Shown piece after piece: positions 36,895-44,180 of a stretch of DNA of 64,000 bases; the stretch's first letter is position 1, and the number at the start of each line of letters is the position of its first letter. The position numbers and the translations under genes are program-made. The notes under the pieces are model-generated. The model saw only the letters and a program-made list of their open reading frames with translations. It was not told where the DNA came from and searched no databases. This stretch comes from CAYRWR01 sp964428015. Lineage in GTDB: Bacteria > Spirochaetota > Brevinematia > Brevinematales > CAYRWR01. The stretch is taken from assembly GCA_964428015.1 (NCBI GenBank), contig CAYRWR010000008.1, forward strand, positions 1-64,000, in the 5' to 3' direction.

Positions 36895-38349
36895 ATGCCG
36901 GGTCCGGAAAAAGTGAATGAATTTAAATTCGATATTGTTGATAATAAGGCCACGGAACAGGTTATTACCCGGCTCAGGCAGATCCTGGAGCAAAGCGGAA
37001 AAAGCTTCATGCTGGAAGAGGTCATCTTTTTTATCCGTGAATTGCTCACCAATGCCAATAAAGCCAACCTGAAAAAGGTTCATTTTTTGGTCAACGGCCT
37101 GGATATTTATAATGCTGAACATTATAAAAAGGGTATGGAATCCTTTGTAAAGGATTTCCATGAAAAACTTCAGGAATATCAGGATCATATCCGGCAGGAT
37201 TCTTTTTATACCCGGGTACAGCTGGAGGAAGAAGAAGAGGTTCTGGTAGTCAAGGTCCGTAATAGCGGGGAACTGACCCGCCAGGAAACCAGCCGTATTG
37301 ATAACCTGATCGAAAAATCACGGGCTATTCGGGATATCGCCCAGGCCTATATGATGCTGGCGGATGATTCCGAAGGGGCTGGTTTGGGTACCATCTCTAT
37401 TATGCTGATGCTGCGCTCTCTGGGGCTGGATGAGTCCATGTACAGCTTTTTCTCTGATCCCATACGTAAAGAAACTATTTTTGCCATTAAAGTCCCCTAT
37501 AACAGCGTAACAGTGAAACAGGCAGAAGAGATTTCTGACCTGATATTCAAAGAAATCGACACATTGCCTGTCTTCCCGGAAAATCTGGCTCAGCTCCAAA
37601 AGCTCCTATCCAATCCGGAGGTACATCTCCAGGATGTGGCCCAGGTCATAGAAAAGGACTTTACTTTGTCAACAGAGATACTGAAAATAGTAAACTCAGC
37701 CCAGTATATGCTGCCCAACAAGGTCAGCAGTATCAATAACGCGGTCTCCCTGATGGGGATCAAAGGGTTGAATAACCTGCTGTTTTCAGTGGGAGCACAG
37801 AAAGCTATGGATAAAAAATACGGCAGATTGGAGCCGTTGTGGGAGCATTCCTATCGTTGTGCCTCTTATGCCTATAATATCGCTAAAAAGTTTAAGATGG
37901 CGGCAAAAGCCGATGATGCCTATATCGGAGGTATCCTTCATGATGTAGGTAAGATACTGGTCTCCCATCTCTTTCCGCATCTGCTGGATACTATCAACAA
38001 ACATTGCCGGGATAAAGGTTACGGTAATACCCTCATGGAAAATCTGGCTATTGGTGGAGCGCATGACAAGATTGGAGAAGAGATCACCCGGCGTTGGAAT
38101 TTCCCGGAGATTATTACCGACATGATCGGTTATCATCATAAACCTCTGCTGGCTTCGGAGGAAAACCAGGATCTGGTGGATATAGTTTACCTGGCTAATA
38201 TCCTGTCTCATGTTCATGACCGTGAATTTTTGTTTGCCGCAATGGAGCCATCCATCCAGGAAAAATTCCAGCTTAAGTCAGAAGCCGATGCTTTGGCCCT
38301 GGAAGATTTTCTCAATACCAGCTATAAAAAACAGCAGCTCAAACAGTAG
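36895..38349 (+). CDS. HATPase-like domain fused to an HDOD domain
   Basis: A 484-residue cytoplasmic protein. Residues about 40-205 resemble a histidine-kinase-like ATPase: N-box RELLTNANKA (48-57), a D-box-like KVRNSGEL (about 121-128) and G-box GAGLGTISIM (about 163-172). Residues about 210-405 are an HDOD domain (AQVIEKDFTLSTEILKIVNSA, then LHDVGK with HD at 349-350). There is no phosphoacceptor domain or receiver, so it is a signalling output or scaffold protein. SD GGGAGG. Monocistronic. Confidence 0.78.
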   Translation: MPGPEKVNEFKFDIVDNKATEQVITRLRQILEQSGKSFMLEEVIFFIRELLTNANKANLKKVHFLVNGLDIYNAEHYKKGMESFVKDFHEKLQEYQDHIRQDSFYTRVQLEEEEEVLVVKVRNSGELTRQETSRIDNLIEKSRAIRDIAQAYMMLADDSEGAGLGTISIMLMLRSLGLDESMYSFFSDPIRKETIFAIKVPYNSVTVKQAEEISDLIFKEIDTLPVFPENLAQLQKLLSNPEVHLQDVAQVIEKDFTLSTEILKIVNSAQYMLPNKVSSINNAVSLMGIKGLNNLLFSVGAQKAMDKKYGRLEPLWEHSYRCASYAYNIAKKFKMAAKADDAYIGGILHDVGKILVSHLFPHLLDTINKHCRDKGYGNTLMENLAIGGAHDKIGEEITRRWNFPEIITDMIGYHHKPLLASEENQDLVDIVYLANILSHVHDREFLFAAMEPSIQEKFQLKSEADALALEDFLNTSYKKQQLKQ

Positions 38350-38596
38350 GATAAAATTTCTCCAGGATAATACAGTCTGGAATATTTTTTTCACCGGGAT
38401 TTTCCATCGAAGAAAAATAGGGGAAAGACAATTTGTATCACATTTGAAAAAATATAACGGGGACTTGTTTTATCTCTAATTCCGAGTTATATTTAGTCAT
38501 ATAAACATAGAAATAATCTATGAATTAAAAATTTTGATTTTTTTGGATATCTACTGGACAATATGATAGTATTTGCATAATGCGGGTGGTAAAATA

Positions 38597-40489
38597 ATGG
38601 CAGTCCCTGATCACTTAAAGAAAAAGCTGGGTGTGGAAAGACTTAATCTGGACAAAAAATCTGAAATGTTTACCAAATTCCGTAAAGTAGGCGGTAAAAT
38701 CGTCGAAGTAGAGGAAGATGAAGCCGCGGCTAAAGCCCGTAAACTTCAGACAGCTATTTCAGGGATTGAAGTGGAATTTGAGGATGATCTGGATCCTGCA
38801 GAAAAAAAACGGCTGGAATCAGCAGAACGTGTCAAACAGAAGATGAATAAATATGGTGTGAGCAGCGGCGGATCCGCTACTGTTTCAGCCGGTGATGTAG
38901 AAGATACGGAACGTCAGGGAAAGGGTAAAAAATCTTCCAATCGGTTTAATGTCCTCATGGCCAGGCTGATGTGTAAACTCTACGGTGCCTTACGCTTCTT
39001 CGGGAATAAATACTCCAGAACTTTTCTGTATATATTATCAGACCGCATGAAAGAAATAGTCCAATATGGGAAGCGCATTCTTTCCTCCCTTCTATATCAG
39101 GATGAAGAATTTTCCCGAAGCCTGAAAGAAAGACTGGATGGTTTGGGGTTACAGTATCATTATGAACTGGTATTCAGATTCTTTCATCTGTTGGATGATG
39201 CTGATGTGGCCAATCTGGAAAAAATCAAAACCTATAATGCCGGACAGGTCAATAAAGGCAAACCTGCCGTCATTAAAGTATATAAACAGCTCCTGATACT
39301 GAAAAGGCATGTGGGTATGCTCAAAGATGCTCTGCAAAAAGCTATGCGCATCGAAGCTGAAATTCGAAAGTTGCGTCAGGATGTATACGTAAATAATCTG
39401 CGAGTCCTTTATAAAAACATCGACTTTTTATATCAGACCGTCTTTCCCCGTCTTCAGTTACTGGTGGAATACTTCTACAAGGATGAACAGTCCAAGGGTT
39501 ATAGACACCGTTTTTCTGAGTATATCGGATTTACAGATAATGACAGGATAGGGTACTACTCTCAGCAGTGGAAAGAACAGGAAGAAGCCGAAAAAAAGAA
39601 AAAAGAACTGGAAGAAGCTCAGGCTCAGGAAGAGAAGAAAAATGAACAGGCAGCTTCTGAAGACGTCCTGGATAATATAGATATGATGGAAGGAGTGCCT
39701 GAAGCCGCCCGTGAAGGCCTCAGAATCATATACAAATTTCTTGATTTTGATGAAGCTGTGGTGGCCATCCAGGAAGAGATTGATAAAAAGCAGTTTTTCA
39801 GAATGGATGATAAAGTTTTCCTGATGCACTCAGTCCTGGATTTCTTTGATAAACAATTCTCTTTTCTTTTTGCTACCAATCTGGTACAGTATAATATGTT
39901 TATGGATGGGGGCGGCAAGAGAGTGGATCTCAAAAGCACCTTCCGCGACCTGTATTACAAGATCAACTCCATTTATCAACGGACCAGGGAATATGTGGAA
40001 TATTTGGGAGAATACCGCAAGTATTCCCGGGCTACAAATATGCTGATCTCAAAAAATGATCCTGAAGTCCAGCGAATTCAGCGCAATCTGGTAAGGGTGC
40101 AGAGGCTGATTCATACCGAGACTAAACAGCTCATGGAAAAGTTTTCCCAGCTGCTCTTTGTATTGATCACCGATATGAAGTCACACAAAAAGATTCTGAA
40201 CAATGCCGATGAGAAAGTACATGTGGACCACAGGCTTAATACCAAGGGGCTGTTTACCGACAAAACCATTGGGGATGTGTTGGAAATGTCCTATTATGTC
40301 AGTACCGGGATACAGTTCCTGTTGGCTGACGGAGATCTGATGTGTGACTCACTGGAGCTGCATCATCCCTTATATCTAAAGATCGTCACTTTGGGAATGG
40401 AAGAAGAAACACAAACGGATATTCCGGCCACCGGACCTACCATTCCTCCTTCCGGGCGTCCTTCTGGCCCTTCAGGGACCCAGGGCTAA
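38597..40489 (+). CDS. Large charged coiled-coil cytoplasmic protein, unrecognised
   Basis: A 630-residue protein without signal peptide or membrane segment. Residues about 1-110 are charged and disordered-like; the middle is helical with long coiled-coil stretches (for example the EEAEKKKKELEEAQAQEEKK-type segment near 335); the last about 25 residues are rich in Pro, Gly and Ser. The ATG at 38597 has GGGTGG upstream; an earlier start in frame is possible. It is followed 3 bases later by an ABC-class ATPase and pab genes. Probably lineage-specific; function unknown. Confidence 0.7.
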   Translation: MAVPDHLKKKLGVERLNLDKKSEMFTKFRKVGGKIVEVEEDEAAAKARKLQTAISGIEVEFEDDLDPAEKKRLESAERVKQKMNKYGVSSGGSATVSAGDVEDTERQGKGKKSSNRFNVLMARLMCKLYGALRFFGNKYSRTFLYILSDRMKEIVQYGKRILSSLLYQDEEFSRSLKERLDGLGLQYHYELVFRFFHLLDDADVANLEKIKTYNAGQVNKGKPAVIKVYKQLLILKRHVGMLKDALQKAMRIEAEIRKLRQDVYVNNLRVLYKNIDFLYQTVFPRLQLLVEYFYKDEQSKGYRHRFSEYIGFTDNDRIGYYSQQWKEQEEAEKKKKELEEAQAQEEKKNEQAASEDVLDNIDMMEGVPEAAREGLRIIYKFLDFDEAVVAIQEEIDKKQFFRMDDKVFLMHSVLDFFDKQFSFLFATNLVQYNMFMDGGGKRVDLKSTFRDLYYKINSIYQRTREYVEYLGEYRKYSRATNMLISKNDPEVQRIQRNLVRVQRLIHTETKQLMEKFSQLLFVLITDMKSHKKILNNADEKVHVDHRLNTKGLFTDKTIGDVLEMSYYVSTGIQFLLADGDLMCDSLELHHPLYLKIVTLGMEEETQTDIPATGPTIPPSGRPSGPSGTQG

Positions 40490-40492
40490 CTG

Positions 40493-42190
40493 GTGCACAG
40501 ACTCCGCACTCTTCTTTCCCGTTTTCATAACAATTCTTACCATCTTTATAAAAATTTGACTGAAACCTTTCTTTTTGAGAATTTTGATTTACACTTTGAC
40601 CGGATTCAAGCGGATCCTTTTGCTCCTCCTTCCCAATTGACCATCAGAATAGCACTAAAACAGACTGGATTCTCCCCTGATTTCTATCTAAACCAGCACC
40701 GCAGTACCGCGTTCCGGGATTTTTTAGCCCGGACATTGGCCCGTTCCATACGCAAGCTGACCAAAGGCGGGGGAGGCAGCGGAAATGGAGGGGTCTGGGC
40801 CATCAATTACGGCAGACAAAAAATATTAGACCGTAATAGCGTCGCAGTAGAAGGTGAGCATCTGGTGGTAAGATTGATGGCTGGTCTACCTGGTCAGGGC
40901 CGTAAAATTGACGGGCGTCTGGCAGAAGAGATGCTGCTCCGTGAATTACCCGGATTGGTACAGGATGCCTTGTCCTGGAAGAGTGCTGACCAGGCGGGAC
41001 TGCAGGATGTTATCCATTTAGCGGATGAACAGCAATTCCTGCGCAGGCAGCTGCGGGAAAAAGACCTGTTGTGCTTTATCGCTGATGGTTCTGTTCTGCC
41101 CAGGGATAGCGGTGTCACGGACACGCCTTTGCCGGATGCAGTGCCTTTTGTCAGCCCGAAAGAGCTGAGCTGTGAAATGGATCTACCGGATGGAAAAATG
41201 ATAAAAGGGATGGGTTTACCCCGTGGAATAGTCCTAATTACAGGTGGTGCCTACCATGGCAAGTCCACTTTACTCCGGACCATCCAGGACGGTATCTATG
41301 ACCACATCCGGGGCGACGGCCGCGAATATGTGGTGTCCAGTCCGGACCTGGTCAAGGTAAGGGCTGAAGACGGACGAGCTGTAAATAATCTGGATATCTC
41401 ACCCTTTATCGGTGAATTACCCGGAGGAAAATCCACCCAGGCATTTAATACCGAAAATGCCAGCGGATCTACCTCTCAGGCCGCTGCAATTATAGAAGCT
41501 ATGCAAATGGGATGCCGTTGTCTGCTCATGGATGAGGATAGTTCTGCTACCAATCTCTTGATTCGTGACCGGAAAATGAGGGCTCTCATACCGGAGAAAC
41601 TGGAACCGGTCACACCTTATCTGGATCTGGCAGTTTCGCTGCGTGATAAAAAGAAGGTCTCCACGATTATAGCTTTGGGGGGTAACGGGGATTTTCTGGA
41701 TATAGCGGATACAGTAATTATTATGGAAGAATACCGGGCAGTTTTTGGTAATGAAGCCGCCAGCCGGGTAGTCAAACAATATCCCCGTATGTCACCGGAT
41801 CTGGAATGGAAGGAAAGTGGGGGATATAATCGTCAGGTTGAGGATTTTGATCCCAGCCGGCGTAAACGCGCAGTAAGTGTGGAACGAACAGAGACAGGTT
41901 TTGAATTAGGCAAGGATAGGGCTGAATTAAGGTATTATGAACATATCACAGATGTGACTCAATACGATACCCTGTCGTATTGCCTGGTATATGCCCGGCA
42001 GCAGGGCTATTTTAGTAAATTTGATGGATTACAGCCTGTTATGGAGAAGGTTATAGCTGATATCAGGGAATCCGGCTGGCAGGTGTTGTATCAGGGCATC
42101 TACCCTCACTGGAACTACTGCTGTCAGGTACGTCCTATGGATATCGCAGCGGCCCTCAACCGTCTAAGAAAAGTAAAATGGGTCCGGTGA
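40493..42190 (+). CDS. Predicted ATPase of the ABC class (PF09818 type)
   Basis: A 565-residue soluble protein. The P-loop GGAYHGKST is at about 255-263, and FxxxENASGSTSQAAAI plus LLMDEDSSATNLL carry the signature-like and Walker B motifs typical of this ABC-ATPase family, which has no transport partner. Its biological role is unknown. The GTG start at 40493 follows the preceding stop by 3 bases with no strong SD, suggesting translational coupling. pabB starts 4 bases after its stop. Confidence 0.85.
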   Translation: MHRLRTLLSRFHNNSYHLYKNLTETFLFENFDLHFDRIQADPFAPPSQLTIRIALKQTGFSPDFYLNQHRSTAFRDFLARTLARSIRKLTKGGGGSGNGGVWAINYGRQKILDRNSVAVEGEHLVVRLMAGLPGQGRKIDGRLAEEMLLRELPGLVQDALSWKSADQAGLQDVIHLADEQQFLRRQLREKDLLCFIADGSVLPRDSGVTDTPLPDAVPFVSPKELSCEMDLPDGKMIKGMGLPRGIVLITGGAYHGKSTLLRTIQDGIYDHIRGDGREYVVSSPDLVKVRAEDGRAVNNLDISPFIGELPGGKSTQAFNTENASGSTSQAAAIIEAMQMGCRCLLMDEDSSATNLLIRDRKMRALIPEKLEPVTPYLDLAVSLRDKKKVSTIIALGGNGDFLDIADTVIIMEEYRAVFGNEAASRVVKQYPRMSPDLEWKESGGYNRQVEDFDPSRRKRAVSVERTETGFELGKDRAELRYYEHITDVTQYDTLSYCLVYARQQGYFSKFDGLQPVMEKVIADIRESGWQVLYQGIYPHWNYCCQVRPMDIAAALNRLRKVKWVR

Positions 42191-42194
42191 CGGA

Positions 42195-43172
42195 ATGTCT
42201 GATTGGGTGAAAATCCTGAATACCTATGGTGCAAGACGGGAACCCTGTCTGTTTGTGCTGGATTATGAATTATTGTCCCCCCGTATCTACCCTTTATCTG
42301 AATTAAACCGGGAAGATATATATTATATTCTGCCTTCCGGTGGAAACGCCACCGGTCAGACTTTAAATCACAATTTTAGTTTTAAAAAATATCCCGTAGC
42401 CCCGGAAATTTATCAGTACTCTTTTGATCAAGTGAAAGAAGAATTTATAAAGGGCAACACCTTTCTTTTGAACCTGAGTTTTCCTACTCCAGTAGAATGT
42501 GATCTGACGCTGCGTGAAATTTTTCAGGCCAGTCAGGCACCTTACCGCCTGCTGTTTAGGGATGAATTTGTGGTATTTTCACCTGAAAGTTTTGTGCGAA
42601 TACAGAACGATACCATTTCTACTTTTCCCATGAAGGGTACCATTGACGAGGGACTGCCTCATGCCCGCAAACAGCTCCTGGATGACCCTAAAGAACTAGC
42701 CGAGCACACCGCCATAGTGGATCTCCTGCGTAATGATCTCAGCAGGGTAGCCCGAAATGTCCGGGTCCCGCGCTTCCGGTATATAGAAGCCATTAACGCT
42801 ATGGATAAAACCCTGCTTCAGGCCAGCTCCGAGATCAGGGGAGACCTGGCGCCGGACTGGAGGGACCGCTTGGGTGATATATTTGCGGAACTTCTGCCGG
42901 CGGGATCAATTAGCGGTACTCCCAAGATCAGTACCTGTGCAATTATTTCAAGGGTAGAAAATTACCGGAGGGGATACTTTAGCGGTGTGTTTGGGGTATT
43001 TGACGGGGAGAGTGTAGACAGTGGAGTGATGATACGCTACCTGGAACGTCAGAATCAACAACTGGTATTTAAAAGCGGAGGCGGACTGATGGTGTACAGT
43101 GAATGGGAAAAGGAATACCGGGAAATGCTGGAGAAGGTCTATGTACCGATTTTTAGAAACCATTCGATGTAA
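42195..43172 (+). CDS. pabB: Aminodeoxychorismate synthase component I
   Basis: Converts chorismate and ammonia (or glutamine with a PabA partner) to 4-amino-4-deoxychorismate, the first step to p-aminobenzoate for folate. The 325-residue protein carries the catalytic core (KGTIDEG, HTAIVDLLRNDLSRVA, PAGSISGTPK, and YFSGVFGVFDG) but lacks about 120 N-terminal residues of classical PabB, as in the short PabB of several anaerobes. pabC overlaps its 3' end by 32 bases. No pabA is here. Confidence 0.9.
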   Translation: MSDWVKILNTYGARREPCLFVLDYELLSPRIYPLSELNREDIYYILPSGGNATGQTLNHNFSFKKYPVAPEIYQYSFDQVKEEFIKGNTFLLNLSFPTPVECDLTLREIFQASQAPYRLLFRDEFVVFSPESFVRIQNDTISTFPMKGTIDEGLPHARKQLLDDPKELAEHTAIVDLLRNDLSRVARNVRVPRFRYIEAINAMDKTLLQASSEIRGDLAPDWRDRLGDIFAELLPAGSISGTPKISTCAIISRVENYRRGYFSGVFGVFDGESVDSGVMIRYLERQNQQLVFKSGGGLMVYSEWEKEYREMLEKVYVPIFRNHSM

Positions 43173-43737
43173 AGACGGGGTGTTTCAAGCACTGGATCTG
43201 CACCAATCCCGCCTGGATAGGACATTTTCTGAAGTGTGGGGGCAGTCAGCTCCCTGGAAAATCTCCCACATGCTTCCTCTAGTCCCTCCTGTAGGGCTTT
43301 TTAAGTGTTCTCTGAGATATGATAGAGAAAATCTGGATTGGAGAGTTATACCTTATTTGCGTCAGGACATTTCAGCCTTAAAGATAAAAGAAGCACCCCA
43401 TCTCGATTATCACCTCAAATACAGCGACCGGGGGGCTTTGGAGGCTTTGCGCGGAGAACTTTTACCTGGTCAGGAAGTTTTAATCACTCAAAAGGGATTT
43501 TTGACAGATACCACGTTTTGCAATATTGCTCTCTTTAACGGACATAGTTGGATTACACCACGGCACTGCCTGCTGGCAGGCACCCAGAGAGAAACCTTGC
43601 TGAAACAGGGAGTAGTGCAGGCTGGTGATATTTCTGTGCAGGACATCTGCCATTTTCAAAAAATAGCTTTGTTCAATGCCTTAATGATCTGGGATGAAAG
43701 GATTGAACTGGATACCGAACGCATCAGTCTGGATTAA
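43141..43737 (+). CDS. pabC: Class IV aminotransferase-like 4-amino-4-deoxychorismate lyase
   Basis: PLP enzyme that releases pyruvate from aminodeoxychorismate to give p-aminobenzoate. The 198-residue protein is shorter than usual (about 270), but keeps HLDYHLKYSDR with the likely PLP lysine and GFLTDTTFCNIALFN, LLAGTQRETLL near the C-terminus. ATG 43141, inside pabB, has GGAGAAGG 3-4 bases upstream and begins with the conserved ETIRC segment; the frame continues upstream to 43099 without SD. The 32-base overlap with pabB indicates coupling. Confidence 0.82.
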   Translation: MYRFLETIRCKDGVFQALDLHQSRLDRTFSEVWGQSAPWKISHMLPLVPPVGLFKCSLRYDRENLDWRVIPYLRQDISALKIKEAPHLDYHLKYSDRGALEALRGELLPGQEVLITQKGFLTDTTFCNIALFNGHSWITPRHCLLAGTQRETLLKQGVVQAGDISVQDICHFQKIALFNALMIWDERIELDTERISLD

Positions 43738-43904
43738 GATACATTTTTAACCCATTTGATGCACTAAAATGCCTAATATTTAATCATATAAATCAGGTGT
43801 GATTGTAAATCGTTCAATTATTCTCCGTAATTTCTTATCCAAAGCGCTGTACAATATTTTTAATTGTATATATATAAAAGAATTAGAAAATATTCTTATA
43901 TAGT

Positions 43905-43920
43905 TGGCACAGCTTTTGCA
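43905..43920 (+). promoter_or_regulatory. Sigma-54 (RpoN) promoter
   Basis: TGGCAC at 43905-43910 and TTGCA at 43916-43920 match the -24/-12 consensus, with exactly ten bases between the GG and GC dinucleotides. The predicted transcription start is near 43930. The nearest downstream features on this strand are a short structured region and a terminator; no protein gene in this orientation follows. An inverted repeat TACAAT/ATTGTA at 43850-43868 upstream could be an enhancer-protein site (weak). Confidence 0.8.
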
Positions 43921-43929
43921 ATATATAAT

Positions 43930-44089
43930 ATGAATATGAGAAAAGGAGGATTTGTTAAAAAATCCGGTTCTCAAGGAGGCATTGATGGTTCTGTGTTCTA
44001 CCGTCCCTGCCATCGTAAGAAAACAATGACAGGGTACAGTTCCTGGTTTTAAAAATGCCGGCTCTCACCGGCCGGCTGTTTTCATTTTT
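43930..44089 (+). ncRNA. Candidate small transcript from the sigma-54 promoter
   Basis: About 160 bases from the predicted start to a terminator. It contains two strong ribosome-binding-like motifs (AAAAGGAGG at 43941-43949 and AAGGAGG at 43973-43979). The second stands 5 bases before ATG 43985, which opens a 14-codon ORF (MVLCSTVPAIVRKQ). A frame from 43930 gives 40 residues but has no SD. A hairpin can form from the CCCTG near 44006 with CAGGG near 44030. It may be a small RNA, a leader peptide or a small-protein mRNA. Confidence 0.5.
44057..44089 (+). terminator. Terminator of the sigma-54 small transcript
   Basis: Perfect 6-base-pair stem GCCGGC (44057-44062 with 44071-44076) followed by TGTTTTCATTTTTTT. 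GC-rich stem and T-rich tail fit a Rho-independent terminator on the plus strand. Confidence 0.7.
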
Positions 44090-44133
44090 TTCAAAGACAC
44101 ACCTCCCAAAGAAAACGCACCTCCAAATCAAAG

Positions 44134-44164
44134 AAAAGGGGACGCCTTCAGGCGCCCCCCTTTT
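44134..44164 (-). terminator. Terminator after the GH31 gene, possibly bidirectional
   Basis: Stem 44134-44146 with 44151-44164, four-base loop TTCA/TGAA, one mismatch and one bulge. Read on the minus strand it ends in TTTTC and lies 17 bases after the GH31 stop; on the plus strand it also ends in TTTT. Confidence 0.8.
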
Positions 44165-44180
44165 CTATTTATGCCGTAAA

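Noticed and set aside
43864..44052. 62-residue open frame in the sigma-54 region
   Set aside because: Its ATG lies upstream of the sigma-54 promoter and has no SD; the frame crosses the promoter. Only the part after 43930 could be in the transcript.
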